Below, in pieces: positions 21,500 to 31,998 of a DNA stretch of 64,000 nt (positions within the stretch are counted from its first letter, which is position 1; each line of letters opens with the position of its first letter). The position numbers and the translations under genes are program-made. Under the pieces are notes generated by a model. The model saw only the letters and a list, made by a program, of their open reading frames with translations. It was not told the DNA's origin and ran no database searches. The DNA comes from Orientia tsutsugamushi str. Boryong (GTDB taxonomy: Bacteria; Pseudomonadota; Alphaproteobacteria; Rickettsiales; Rickettsiaceae): contig NC_009488.1 in NCBI RefSeq assembly GCF_000063545.1, forward strand, positions 558,001 to 622,000. Direction: 5' to 3'.

Positions 21500-23098
21500 C
21501 TAGAAGTTATAGCGCACACATGCACTTGCAATAAACGCGTTTACTTGGTACTTATCTTCTACTTTACTGAATGAGTGCATATAACCAGCCTCTAAGTCCA
21601 CACATACACCCTCAGCAGCATTAATTGCTACACCAAGTGCTCCTGATGCAACCATGCCTGTATACCCTTTAACATCCTTATTATCTATTTTTCCATAAGT
21701 ATAAGCTAACCCTGCACCAACACCACCGTATATTGAGAATGATTCAGTTGTAACTAGGTCAGCATAGAGTTTAACTTGGCCAACAACCATACTCAGATCA
21801 AACTCTGTTTCTTTGACTTTTCCTTCTTTAGATTTTTCAGATGCTCCTTGTTGCTGCTTGCAGTCACCTTTACCTTGATTCTTTGCATCTTCTTCTTGTT
21901 GGGCAGCTAATTTTTCCATGGCTTTCCTAATTCCTGCATGACGCTGCAATTTAACAAGATCTTTATATAACTGCGCAATCTGATCACTGCCATTTAAAAG
22001 CCTAACAGCTGCTGCTGCTACTGCTTCTTGCGCTGTAGCTTGAGCTTGCTGTTGCTGCCCTTGCCCCTGCTGTTGCTGTGCTTGCGGCGGCATGACAAAA
22101 TTCAAGTGTATCTGATTAACAAAAGCATTATTAATATACCCATCAAAAGAATCTCTGAGTTCTTCCAATGTATCACCTAATTCTTGGATTTTACTCTGTA
22201 TCTGTTCGATAGATGCACTATTAGGCAAACCAGTATCAGGAACATTAATACCAGCTATATCAGCAAATGGCTTTATATCACTATATATCTGAATAATTTT
22301 GTCACTCAAAACTTTGACAGGAGAAGCGCTAGGTTTATTAGCATTTGATAATGCAGCAAGACCAACTACCAAACTCCTCCATTGCTCATGGTTATGTATC
22401 GCAAAATTTGCAGGCTGATTTGCTCGCTGCGGTGGCTGTCCAACAGGATTAGGGTTGCCCTGTGGAATATTTAACAACACCGGATTTACCATCATATGCC
22501 CAGGATTATTAGGATCCTTCACCATATAGTCAATACCAGCACAATTCTTTAACCAAGCGATCCTAGCTGCAGCACGCTTCTGATCATTAAGCGGAGGCTG
22601 TGCAGCTTGCGCTTGCGCCTGAGGTATGTTAGGAATATCAATCCCAAAGTCACGATCAGCTATACTTATAGGCATCATAGTAGGCTGAGGTGGTGTAAGT
22701 TTAAACGGCTTACGTATAGGAGCATCTGTCCCACCTCCAGAATCTGCCTTTATCTCACCTTTAGAATCTACCTCGCCTTTACCTACTTCAACCTCAGCGC
22801 TTATATTTCTAAGGTACATAACACCTAGCTCTGCTCTAAATCCTGGTGCAATTGTCATACCCGCAGCTAATGTACCACCAAATGGCAGTCCAGTTGTTAA
22901 TGACAAATGTTTTTTTCCCTCAGAATCAGTTGAATCCAAGCGAGTAGATTCTGCACCAGTAATCATTCCTCCAACAACTCCAACTTTAGCATAAGGACCA
23001 CACTCTAATCCTACTTCATCCTCCAATTCTATCGCACTAGCTGAAAACGGCAACGACAACGCAGACATTGCACTAGCAATTAACATAATTTTTTTCAT
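21500..23098 (-). CDS. tsa56: 56-kDa type-specific antigen
   Basis: This is the major surface protein of Orientia, an outer-membrane protein that carries serotype determinants and is known to bind fibronectin. The 532-residue sequence starts with signal peptide [20 protein letters not shown] (mature end at about 22/23). It has the characteristic [17 protein letters not shown] block, hydrophilic variable regions near 90-125 and 195-215, a Gln-rich run near 345-365, and a second acidic/Gln-rich variable segment near 410-440. The C-terminal barrel strands end in ACVRYNF. A strong Shine-Dalgarno (aaggagat) sits 7 bases before the ATG. It appears intact and is followed by a good terminator, so it is probably monocistronic. 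A TSA56-like paralogue lies just downstream. Confidence 0.97.
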
Positions 23099-23645
23099 TC
23101 TAATCTCCTTAAAAGAATTAAATTTATTTTTTAGTGGTAACCATTCTAAACTAATTATTTAGCCACACTAACTTAGTTTTATATCAAAAAACTATTATTT
23201 AGTATACTAATATTTAATAGTACTTGTAAAATAATTTAAACAATCTATAAAACACTGTGTTAAAAATATCGCTTCAAAGCGTTTTATCCATTGTAAAATT
23301 TATTTTTATTTTTTATATATAACTTAAAGACAACATTCAATAGAACACTGCTCTTATATATATGTTTAAAGACACGTTCGAAAATACATTAATTATCTAT
23401 TAGCACCTTGTTACAGTTAACCTTAGATAGCATAACACTACTTTTTACGCAACAACTACCTTCAATTATTAATAATTTTTCTTGCCTAAAAGTTTATTTT
23501 TAGCTAAAATAGCAACAGTTTTTCAAGCTAAATAATCAAGCCCTGTCTTAATTATTATTTTATATAAAATCTTAAATCAAGATACATTAATTTAACCACA
23601 TAATTATACTAACATTGTATTATCTAAAATTAGCCCACATAAAAA
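23099..23645. promoter_or_regulatory. Divergent intergenic region between tsa56 and glyQ
   Basis: About 550 very AT-rich bases separate the two divergent starts. No ORF or repeat family of the window is present. It must contain the tsa56 promoter on the minus strand and the glyQ promoter on the plus strand; candidate hexamers (ttgata and taaata near 23160-23190, minus strand) are too weak to assign. Confidence 0.45.
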
Positions 23646-24524
23646 ATGAACAAACTTTCTTTTCAACAAATAATAATGCACCTGCAGCAATTCTGGTGCA
23701 ATCAAGGCTGTGCTATATTGCAACCATATGACGTTGAAATTGGCGCAGGAACTTTTCATCCTGCAACAGCAATAAAATTGCTAGGGCAAGCCAAATGGCG
23801 TGCAGCATATGTTCAGCCATCCAGGCGACCAACTGATAGTAGATATGGCAGCCACCCTAATCGTTTACAGCAATACTACCAGTTTCAAGTCATAATTAAG
23901 CCATCTCCAGATAATATTCAAGCTCTTTACTTACATAGCTTAGAATATCTCAACATAAAAACTCAAACTAATGATATTAGATTTGTAGAAGATGACTGGC
24001 AATCCCCTACCCTAGGAGCCTCAGGCTTAGGCTGGGAAGTATGGTGTAATGGAATGGAAATTTCTCAGATTACTTACTTACAACAAATAGCTAGCATAGA
24101 ATGCAATCCAGTACCTATAGAAATCACTTATGGACTTGAACGATTAGCAATGTACATACAGGAAGTCGATGATATTAAACTACTAAATTGGAATAATCAA
24201 TCAGGAGAACTAGCTTTAACATATCAAATGGTTAACATAGAGAATGAACGGCAATTTTCTGCTTATAACCTTGAATACGCCAACACAAATATATTGTTTA
24301 AACAATTTGAAGACGCTGAACAACAATGCCAAGATTTAGTCAAGCAAAATCTTCCTCTACCAGCATATGATTTCTGTTTAAAAGCTAGCCACTTATTTAA
24401 TCTACTTGATAGCAGAGGAGTAATCGGAGTTACTCAACGCACTAATTATATCGCTAGAATACGAACACTAGCTCAAACAGTATGTAATCAATATATAAAA
24501 AATCTTAATATATCAAATGCATAG
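23646..24524 (+). CDS. glyQ: Glycyl-tRNA synthetase alpha subunit
   Basis: The alpha chain of the tetrameric bacterial (alpha2beta2) glycyl-tRNA synthetase carries the class II catalytic core that charges tRNA-Gly. It begins SFQQIIMHLQQFW and contains the family motifs YDVEIGAGTFHPAT, AAYVQPSRRPTDSRYG and WEVWCNGMEISQITY. The 292 residues match the usual size. It overlaps glyS by 8 bases, indicating a coupled operon. Intact. Confidence 0.97.
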   Translation: MNKLSFQQIIMHLQQFWCNQGCAILQPYDVEIGAGTFHPATAIKLLGQAKWRAAYVQPSRRPTDSRYGSHPNRLQQYYQFQVIIKPSPDNIQALYLHSLEYLNIKTQTNDIRFVEDDWQSPTLGASGLGWEVWCNGMEISQITYLQQIASIECNPVPIEITYGLERLAMYIQEVDDIKLLNWNNQSGELALTYQMVNIENERQFSAYNLEYANTNILFKQFEDAEQQCQDLVKQNLPLPAYDFCLKASHLFNLLDSRGVIGVTQRTNYIARIRTLAQTVCNQYIKNLNISNA

Positions 24525-26568
24525 TTACAGTTTAATATTAGAACTCTACTCTGAGGAAATTCCAGCTAAAATGCAAAAAAAAGCTGAATTAGCATTTCAA
24601 GAAATTTTTACTAAAAATTTCAAATTAGCTAATATTAGTTTTAATCACTTAAAAGTATATATAGGCCCATGCAGAGTGGTTCTACATACAGTCTTTAGCA
24701 GCAAAGAACTAGCCGCTAAAGCAATTGAACATAAAGGCCCTAAAGTCGGAGCAAAAAAATCAGCTGTTGAAGGATTTTGCAAAGCTAAGTCTATTTTAAG
24801 CAAGGACTTAACCATAAAAACATTTAATAATCAGCAGTTCTACGTTTATACTCATGTTACTCCAACTCAACCTATTAAAGATCTATTACCAGAAATCATA
24901 TTAAATTCCATTAAAGAATACACTTGGCCAAAATCAATGAAATGGGGGAATTATCAGATTAATTGGGTTAGACCACTTAGAAACATTTTATGCATGTTCA
25001 ATGGCGAAGAATTAAAAATCAGCTGGCATCATCTAACATCAAATAATAAAAGCTTTGGGCATAAATTCATGAGTCCAAATAGCTTTACCGTAAGCACATG
25101 GAAAGATTATACTAATAATTTAAGAGATAATTTTGTCATATTAGACAGATCAGAACGACAAGCTATTATACTTAATTCCTTAGAAAAAACATGCCAAACT
25201 CTAGGCATCACCTTAAATTACAATAATAAATTACTTGATGAAGTTACTGGTTTAGTTGAATACCCTATCGTATTATATGGCACAATACCTAATGAGTTTC
25301 TTAGCTTACCAGAAGAAATCATCATCACTTCTGTACAAACTCATCAAAAATATTTCACTACAAAAGATCATAGCAATAAACTAGCTCCATATTTTTTATT
25401 TGTTACCAATATCAATACTGAAGATTACAGCAATATTATCAAAGGAAATGAAAAAGTCTTATCATCTCGTCTAACTGATGCTATATACTTTTTTAATCAA
25501 GACTGTCAACTTACATTGCTTAGTAAATTAGAAAAATTAAAAAAAGTAGTCTTTCACACTAAAATTGGTAGTATATTTGATAAAGTTCAGAGAATAAAAA
25601 AAATATGCCATAAGCTTGCACCTGATGATCAAGAACTAGCTATTGCAGCTGAACTGTGTAAATCAGATTTAGTCTCAGAAGTGGTACAAGAATTCCCTAA
25701 TCTACAAGGAATAATGGGAAAATACTATGCTTTAAATGACAAACTCAGCCCTGCAGTCGCTAATATAATCGGCAACCACTACTATCCTACCAGAATTGAA
25801 GATGAAGTACCTAATGGTAAGGCAGCAATTCTTGCTTTAGCTGACAAGCTTGATAATTTAACTAGCCTATATTTAGCAGGAGAGCGCGCTACTAGTTCAA
25901 AAGATCCATTTGCATTACGTAGATGCGCTTTTTCTATCGCTAGAATAATTTTAACTAATAAAATACAAGTAAAATTATTAGATTTATTAACTTTCATTTA
26001 TCAACTTCATGATATTTATACTAATGAGCTAGCAACCGAAGTACTACTATTCATAAAAGATAAAACAAAAAATTTACTTAATGCAAAATTTAATCATTTG
26101 TTAGTCGAAGCTATATTTCAGCAAAACAACTATGATGATCTTACTGAGTTAGAATTAAGAATGAATATTCTTGATCATTTTTTAACCTCAACTAAAGGTC
26201 AAAACTTTATACAATCATATAAAAGAGCGTATAATATCATTAAAGATGAAGAAATTCGTCAAGCAAAAATAGATGGTTACAAATTATTAACTAAACAAGA
26301 AACCATCCTATATCAGCAAGCTATGAATTCAAAAGTTAGCCAATTATCTACTCAATTCTCAGCTGAAAGTTTTACTTTAGCTCTTGATCAATTATCAAAT
26401 CTTAGCATACAAATTGCAGAATTTTTAGACAATGTCACTGTTAACACTACTGATCAGTATCTTACTGATACTCGCAAGCTTATATTACAATATGTAGTAC
26501 AGTTTTGCAATAATATAGCACCATTTGACAAAGTAATAAAACATTATGTTAGCAAATATGAACAGTAA
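24517..26568 (+). CDS. glyS: Glycyl-tRNA synthetase beta subunit
   Basis: The beta chain of the heterotetrameric enzyme; it binds the tRNA and completes the alpha-subunit active site. The N-terminal motif LILELYSEEIPAKM and the central TGLVEYPIVLYG and VQTHQKYF motifs are typical. An HD-like segment is visible in VSEVVQEFPNLQGIMG followed by GERATSSKDPFALRR. At 683 residues the protein is close to family length. It overlaps the next gene by 23 bases and has no lesion. Confidence 0.97.
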   Translation: MHSYSLILELYSEEIPAKMQKKAELAFQEIFTKNFKLANISFNHLKVYIGPCRVVLHTVFSSKELAAKAIEHKGPKVGAKKSAVEGFCKAKSILSKDLTIKTFNNQQFYVYTHVTPTQPIKDLLPEIILNSIKEYTWPKSMKWGNYQINWVRPLRNILCMFNGEELKISWHHLTSNNKSFGHKFMSPNSFTVSTWKDYTNNLRDNFVILDRSERQAIILNSLEKTCQTLGITLNYNNKLLDEVTGLVEYPIVLYGTIPNEFLSLPEEIIITSVQTHQKYFTTKDHSNKLAPYFLFVTNINTEDYSNIIKGNEKVLSSRLTDAIYFFNQDCQLTLLSKLEKLKKVVFHTKIGSIFDKVQRIKKICHKLAPDDQELAIAAELCKSDLVSEVVQEFPNLQGIMGKYYALNDKLSPAVANIIGNHYYPTRIEDEVPNGKAAILALADKLDNLTSLYLAGERATSSKDPFALRRCAFSIARIILTNKIQVKLLDLLTFIYQLHDIYTNELATEVLLFIKDKTKNLLNAKFNHLLVEAIFQQNNYDDLTELELRMNILDHFLTSTKGQNFIQSYKRAYNIIKDEEIRQAKIDGYKLLTKQETILYQQAMNSKVSQLSTQFSAESFTLALDQLSNLSIQIAEFLDNVTVNTTDQYLTDTRKLILQYVVQFCNNIAPFDKVIKHYVSKYEQ

Positions 26569-27514
26569 TAATAATGATATAAATGTTGCTGCACAATTTA
26601 TTGAACAAGGGAAATTAGTTATATTCCCTACTGAAACAGTGTATGGCATAGGAGCTGATGCAACTAATGACAATGCTTGTCAAAGCATTTATAAAATCAA
26701 AAACAGACCAATGAATAATCCATTAATTATTCATGTCAGCAATATACAAGCTGCTCAAACTATAGGCATATTTAACAATCTTGCTATTAAACTAGCAACC
26801 TTATGGCCAGGCCCAATTAGCTTAGTTGTACCACTTAATCAATCAGCAGGAATTAGCAGAACAGCAACAGCAAATCTTGATACTGTAGCAATTAGAATTC
26901 CATCTCATAAGGTAGCTCTCATGTTGCTACAGTTAACACAAAAACCTATAGCTGCTCCAAGCGCAAACCCATCAGGCTATCTCAGCCCTACTACCTATCA
27001 ACATGCCAATATCCATTTCCAAAATTCTCCAGACATATTCATTCTTAAGGGCGCTCAATCAACTTATGGATTAGAATCTACTATAATTGATACTACTGCT
27101 GATAGACCAACAATATTACGCCATGGATTCATTACAACAGAAATAATAAAGACTATTACTGGGCAAAACCCTATTATAGCAGAAAAACATAACAAGCTTT
27201 TAAAAGCTCCAGGAATGATGTTAAAGCATTATTCTCCTATTACTAAAATTAGGTTAAATGCAACAAAGCTTCTTCCAAAAGAAGTAGGATTAAATTATGG
27301 GCCTAATACTCTAACTGGAAAATACTGCCTAAATCTTAGCCCAAACAGTAATTTAATGAATGCAGCAGCAAACTTATATCATATGCTTCATCAACTTGAC
27401 AACTATGCACAAAATCCTATCAATGAGGTTGAGACTATCGCTATAGCTCAAATACCAAATATAGGCATAGGAATTGCTATCAATGACAAGCTTAATCGCG
27501 CAAGCTCATATTAA
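26546..27514 (+). CDS. tsaC: Threonylcarbamoyl-AMP synthase (Sua5/YrdC family)
   Basis: This enzyme makes threonylcarbamoyl-AMP, the precursor of the t6A modification at position 37 of ANN-decoding tRNAs. The YrdC domain is clear from GKLVIFPTETVYGIGADA near residue 25, KNRPMNNPLIIHV and APSANPSGYLSPT. A linker and a C-terminal Sua5 domain follow (APGMMLKHYSPIT onward), so it is the long Sua5-type version (322 residues) and not the short TsaC. The frame starts within the end of glyS; the second Met (MNSNNNDIN) may be the real start. The gene ends the core island; the next bases are IS982 debris. Confidence 0.93.
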   Translation: MLANMNSNNNDINVAAQFIEQGKLVIFPTETVYGIGADATNDNACQSIYKIKNRPMNNPLIIHVSNIQAAQTIGIFNNLAIKLATLWPGPISLVVPLNQSAGISRTATANLDTVAIRIPSHKVALMLLQLTQKPIAAPSANPSGYLSPTTYQHANIHFQNSPDIFILKGAQSTYGLESTIIDTTADRPTILRHGFITTEIIKTITGQNPIIAEKHNKLLKAPGMMLKHYSPITKIRLNATKLLPKEVGLNYGPNTLTGKYCLNLSPNSNLMNAAANLYHMLHQLDNYAQNPINEVETIAIAQIPNIGIGIAINDKLNRASSY

Positions 27515-27515
27515 C

Positions 27516-28130
27516 CCCAGAATAAGACAAGAGAAAGTATAAAAGGTATAGAATAAAAGATATACAAAGATAAAATGTTGAGTTACAAAGAAAATTTAAA
27601 TAAAAATAAAATAACTCAACATGAAAAAATGTATTATAACAGTATACTATTTAATAGATAATTCTTGCAAGATATATCAAGAGTGAGAAAGAAAGAGATT
27701 AATACCAAGTAATAATCAAAAAAAAACAAAGATGGAAAGTTATTTTTAACTGAGTTATTAACAATACTGATATATTAGACCTCTTTCGAAACTGGTTGAC
27801 GTTGTTCAAAATTATGAATGCCAGAGATCAAATTAAATCTAAGACCTAATCTTTTACGTCTATTTTGATATTTATCAGCAATAATTTTGAACTACGTCAA
27901 CCAGTTTCGAAAGAGATCTATTTTTATTTATCTCAATGTAAGGATTTTAAAAATTATTATCTATATTACTTGTGTCATTAAGTATAAAAAAGAAAGCTAG
28001 TATACAGTGCATGACCTTAGGATAATAGCCTGAATTTTAGATAAGTACCTAGCTTTTTTGAAAACTAAAAAAAACCTGACGGTATTCTTAACGCAAGATT
28101 AGGATAAGGGAAAGTATGAAAAGCATGTAT
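27516..28130 (+). mobile_element. IS982-family relic, 5' portion with MITE
   Basis: The left end (ccagaataagacaagagaaag) and leader match the IS982 copy at 44645. The transposase would start at 27621 (MKKCIITVYYLIDN) but has stops soon after (TGA after IYQE, another after SYF). A MITE splits it at 27777-27918. Homology continues to about 27985 and then breaks. A second IS982-type end (gcaagattaggataaggg) appears at about 28091. Confidence 0.75.
27777..27918. mobile_element. Fold-back MITE in the IS982 relic
   Basis: 142 bp, beginning agacctctttcgaaactggt and ending in its inverted copy (gaaagagatct). Flanks are att on both sides; the uninterrupted sequence at 44890-44920 (gatatatttttatt) shows that att was duplicated. 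It has acquired matched changes in both arms (ttgacgttg / caacgtcaa), which keep the arms complementary. Confidence 0.9.
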
Positions 28131-28200
28131 TTACAATGTTAATTTTAAGTATATTCAGTTAACTTTAACATAAAATTGGTGATTATAAATAGTATAATTT

Positions 28201-28560
28201 TAGTGATTGATATTTCTAAAGAGACAAGTTCTGCTAAATAAGTTGTAGCTTTTGTAGGTCTTAATCCTAAGCGTCGTCAATCTGGTAGCTCTGTACGTTG
28301 TGCTAGTAGAATCTCTAGAACTGGTAATTCAGATCTACGTAGGTCTTTTTATATGCCTGCTATGTCTGCCTTAAGACATAATTGTATTATCAAGCAATTT
28401 TCTCAACGTTTGTCTGATACTGGCAAACCCAAAATGCTTATCCTTATTGCCGCTATGCGTAAGTTATTACATATATTTACGGTGTTTTAAAGCATAATTC
28501 TCCTTTTAATCCCAATATTTCAATCCAGCAAAAATAATAATTTTATAAAAACTTACATCT
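28201..28560 (+). pseudogene. IS110-family transposase, C-terminal fragment
   Basis: The frame reads VVAFVGLNPKRRQSGSSVR, SRISRTGNSDLRRSFYMPA and GKPKMLILIAAMRKLLHI. This is the Ser-containing C-terminal Transposase_20-like domain of IS110-family recombinases. A TAA precedes it at about 28238, and the N-terminal DEDD half is missing. A second, more decayed piece of the same family is at about 62480-62760. Confidence 0.75.
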
Positions 28561-28627
28561 TTTTTATAAAATTATTATTTCTTTTCTTGATTCTTATCAT
28601 GGTATCTAATATTAAGAGATATAGTCT

Positions 28628-30548
28628 GTGCGTCAAGAAAAGGTGAATTAATCTTACTGGTGAAAGTCCAGTTATGGAAGGAGAAGCTAGATCCACCATA
28701 TAGCGAGTCTTGTGCTGCTGAAGGTAACGACAGTAGTAAAGCGTAGACAGTGAAACATTCGAGCCGAAACCAAATGGTGAACGTGATAGCCCTGAAAGTG
28801 AGATGTAGTGGAAGCCGATATGTTCTAGCACATAGTAGGCAAAAGAAGATTGGAGGTCAAACTAGTAAAAATCCAAAAATTTTCAACCACCGGGGTCGCA
28901 GGCGTCAGCGAGTTTGTAAAGATTAATGACACAACTTGAGAAGTCCTTATAACTCTTACGTAATTAAGTAAGTATTCAAAGTACAAGTGATGAAACATAA
29001 GGCTTTGGAGATGGTGTAAGGATGGCTGAGTTAGCCATAGTAGTGATGAAACCTAGTAATGTGGGTGGAGCAAAGGGTTAGCAGAAAAGTAAGAATGCAA
29101 GAGGGAAACAATGGCTGTACACAGCATAGACAGAAATACATGGTTAACGAAACTTGAGCGTATAAAGTTGCTATCATCGAAAAATCAAGACATAAAGTTT
29201 AATAATCTAAATCAAGACATAAAGTTTAATAATCTTGGACATATCATTGATTTAAAGATATTAGAAGAACAATATAAGGAACTCGATAGCAAGAAAGCGA
29301 TAGGAATAGATGGTATAACCAAAGAGGATTATGGTAAGAAGTTGAAAGCAAATCTGCTCTCGCTTCTTACTAGAATTTGCAATGGGAAATATCAGGCTAA
29401 ACCTGCACGAATAACAGAAATTCCAAAAGAAGATGGAGGCAAAAGACATTTGGTAATATCATGTTTTGAAGATAAGATAATCGAGTCTACAGTAAGCAAG
29501 ATACTAAACTCTGTGTTTGAGCAAATATTCTTAAAGTATTCATATGGATTTCGACCTAAATTAAATGCACACGACGCTTTAAGGGAGTTAAATAGACTTA
29601 CGTATAACTTCAATAAAGGGGCTATAGTAGAGATTGATATAACAAAGTGTTTCAATACAATCAAGCATTGTGAGTTGATGGAATTTCTAAGACTAGTTAT
29701 GAAACTGATTGAAACACCAATCATAGAAAATGGTACTATAGTTACTAACAAAGAAGGTTGTCGTCAAGGATCAATAGTTTCACCAATTCTGGCAAATGTC
29801 TTTCTGCATTATGTTATAGATAGCTGGTTTGCAAAAATCAGCAAAGAAAACTTAATGGGACAAACAGGAATGGTGAGGTACTGCGACGATATGGTATTTG
29901 TCTTTGAAAAGGAAACAGATGCGAAAAGGTTTTATGATGTTTTGCCTAAAAGGTTAAATAAGTATGGGCTAAATATCAATGAAGCTAAATCACAAATGAT
30001 TAAATCTGGTAGAGACCATGCTGCAAATTTAGCCAAACAAGACAAGAAGATCTCAAGTTATAATTTTCTTGGATTTACTTGCTATTGGAGAAAATCAAGA
30101 TTTGGCATAACATGGAGACTAAAATATACCTCAAGGAGAGATCGTTTTACTGAGAAACTGAAAGGACTGAGAAAATATTTGCGTAGTCAGCTAAACAAGC
30201 AAGATAAAACACAAACATTATCACAAGTCATTAGAGTTATTAGGTGAATGGATCAACTATCATGGTATATCGGATAACAAAAGACGAGTAAGTTCATTTA
30301 TCAACCAAAGTACACGTGCAATATATAACTGGTTTAATAGAATGGGAGGAAAACGTAAGATGAATTGGAAAAGACTAACCGAGATACTTAAAAAAGTAAA
30401 TTTTCCTAAAATTGGAAAGATTGTCTCAATGTTCTAGAAAACAAATAAGGCATAATGCTTATCTTATTTTTGAGAGCCGGATGCGGTAATTCTGCAAGTC
30501 CGGTTCTGAGGAGGGGCCTAATTGAGCAATTGGTTAGGTCTACTCACA
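28628..30548 (+). mobile_element. Group II intron, copy 2
   Basis: The intron starts GTGCGTCAAG at 28628 and ends CTACTCAC(A) at 30547/30548. Domain V is at 30474-30506 (gagccggatgcgg ... ccggttc), followed by domain VI (cctaattgagcaattggttagg). The flanks (agagatatagtct before, taaatcttagag after) are found joined without intron at 44355-44385 on the other strand. It is 1,921 bases with the maturase ORF in domain IV. The 5' exon ends in gtct, as in copy 1. Confidence 0.92.
29111..30437 (+). pseudogene. ltrA: Group II intron reverse transcriptase/maturase, C-terminal frameshift
   Basis: The frame 29111-30247 gives 378 residues. It includes a doubled NQDIKFNNL segment near the N-terminus, RT motifs (KAIGIDGITKEDYG, YGFRPKLNAHDAL, CRQGSIVSPILANVFLHY) and the catalytic YCDD in RYCDDMVFVF. 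It stops at VIRVIR. In the next frame the family C-terminus continues without a stop to 30437 (LGEWINYHGISDNKRR, then a maturase-like AIYNWFNRMGGKRK). The RT core is intact, but the maturase/thumb end is detached by one frameshift. The same frameshift is present in copy 1. No endonuclease domain is seen. Confidence 0.88.
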
Positions 30549-30584
30549 TAAATCTTAGAGTTCAAAAAATAACGCTACTTTTTT

Positions 30585-30848
30585 TTGAACCAGCTATCTT
30601 TACATCCAAATGTTCAGAATCATTGGACTACAATCGGTAAAAATATTTTTGATAAGGAACAGCAAAATAAAGCTGCTGTGATTTTAAAATTTTCCTCTGA
30701 ACTAGATGAAAACACTAAGCGCCACATTCGCCTTCATGGCTTAAAATGGAATAGCTTTCGTCAAGAATGGTGCGGCCATGTTAAAGATATTGAGGCCTTA
30801 AAGAATACCCTTCTCAATGTTCAGTATAGTATAGAACTTGTAGTGTGA
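30585..30848 (+). pseudogene. traD: traD (Ti-type), C-terminal fragment
   Basis: 87 codons, identical in translation to the fragment at 44063-44326. It matches the C-terminal two thirds of the full-length TraD at 46850-47290 (HPNVQNHWTTIGK, IRLHGLKWNSFRQEWCG, VKDIEALKN). The N-terminal TraD core with its RRLIEMGG motif is missing; the first residues (MNQLSL) come from the junction. It probably makes no functional conjugation protein. Confidence 0.8.
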
Positions 30849-30926
30849 TATAAGGCATCTATATGATTTAATAGAAATAGCATACAACACATTAAAGGTA
30901 AAATTTTGTATGTTGTATATTTCTTA

Positions 30927-31877
30927 TTATTTTACGCTATTTTTTAAATTTAATACTTCTTGTATTGATAAATCCGTATATTCAGCAATTGTCTCAACTG
31001 ATAATTCAGATTTCAATAATTTTATTGCAAAATCTTTTTTTGCTTCAGCTTTACCTTCAGCTTTACCTTCAGCTTTACCTTTAGCCTCACCGAGCTTTAT
31101 GCCTTTAGCCTCACCGAGCTTTATACCTTCAGCTTTAGCGCGTTCGAGTTTATAATCTTCTACTGCTTTATTATCCCATATACGCTTTAACTCTTGTTCA
31201 TAGGTTATTAGTTCGTCTTCGCTCCAATTAAACTGATCTAATGCCTCATACGCTCTTTTGATTATTAAATCTTCACCTATTATTTTATGATATCCATCTA
31301 ATGTTGTTTCTTTTGCATGTTTAAAAAAATAGCACCACTTCTCTGTTATATCACTTAACTCTTCCACTCTATTTTTTTTAAATTTTGGTAATTCTATAAA
31401 GGTAAATGAAAAGTCCTTTAGATCATGCTCATATGTCTTTTTATCCAATATTACATGCCTTGATATATAGTCTTCTTTGTTTGGAAACAATTTATAATCT
31501 GCTATAGCTATAAATATAACTTCCTTTAGGTCTGAGTATTTTCCTTCCTTTCCTCTATTTGGTTGCCTACCATATGCTTTTGCTGCATAATACTGCGCTC
31601 TTTTTTCAAATCCTTGTGTAGGATCTACTTGCATTTCTATTATATATTGCGCTCCGTTTTTATCTTTACACAAAACATCTACTATTGATTCTTTTTTGGA
31701 CGCTATATCAGCGTCTAATATCGTACCTAAAAACTCTACTTCTGTTATTTCTCTATTCCCTTCAAACAATAATATATCGTTCAGAAAATGTATTAGTATG
31801 TCCTTGTTTTTTTCTGATCCAAATATCTTTTTAAATGCTACATCATTCTTTGGATCTAAAAATCTTGATAAATGCAT
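30927..31877 (-). CDS. Rpn family recombination-promoting nuclease / PD-(D/E)XK transposase-like
   Basis: 316 residues. The N-terminal SRFLDPKNDVAFKKIFGSE and the core ASKKESIVDVLCKDKNG-x4-IEMQV carry the PD-(D/E)XK nuclease pattern (Asp in IVDV, Glu-x-Gln in IEMQ), as in Rpn/transposase_31-like proteins common in Rickettsiales. These are thought to be DNA nucleases acting in RecA-independent recombination. The C-terminal part has a repetitive linker (KAEG and GIKLGEAK units) followed by a helix-turn segment (ELSVETIAEYTDLSIQEVLNL). The gene is intact here and in the second arm (43058-43984), where the linker differs. It lies between a traD piece and a spoT piece. Confidence 0.82.
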   Translation of the reverse strand: MHLSRFLDPKNDVAFKKIFGSEKNKDILIHFLNDILLFEGNREITEVEFLGTILDADIASKKESIVDVLCKDKNGAQYIIEMQVDPTQGFEKRAQYYAAKAYGRQPNRGKEGKYSDLKEVIFIAIADYKLFPNKEDYISRHVILDKKTYEHDLKDFSFTFIELPKFKKNRVEELSDITEKWCYFFKHAKETTLDGYHKIIGEDLIIKRAYEALDQFNWSEDELITYEQELKRIWDNKAVEDYKLERAKAEGIKLGEAKGIKLGEAKGKAEGKAEGKAEAKKDFAIKLLKSELSVETIAEYTDLSIQEVLNLKNSVK

Positions 31878-31998
31878 ATATTTTTCATATTTTCTATTCT
31901 TTTTAAATTATACAACAAAATAACTTACATGAACATTCTCTTATTGAATTTTAATTTCTGCAATTCACTACATTAACCCCCTATTAAACTTTAGTTTA

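Noticed and set aside
22607-22828. 73-residue ORF antisense to tsa56
   Set aside because: It lies wholly within tsa56, is Arg-rich as expected from antisense of Ala/Pro/Gln codons, and has no ribosome-binding site.
28553-28831. 92-residue minus-strand ORF at the intron 5' end
   Set aside because: It lies over the group II intron domain I and its boundary, and a parallel ORF appears in copy 1 (13601-13834). This is structured RNA, not a gene.
30910-31155. 81-residue ORF with repeated LPSA segments
   Set aside because: It is the antisense of the KAEG-repeat linker of the Rpn gene.
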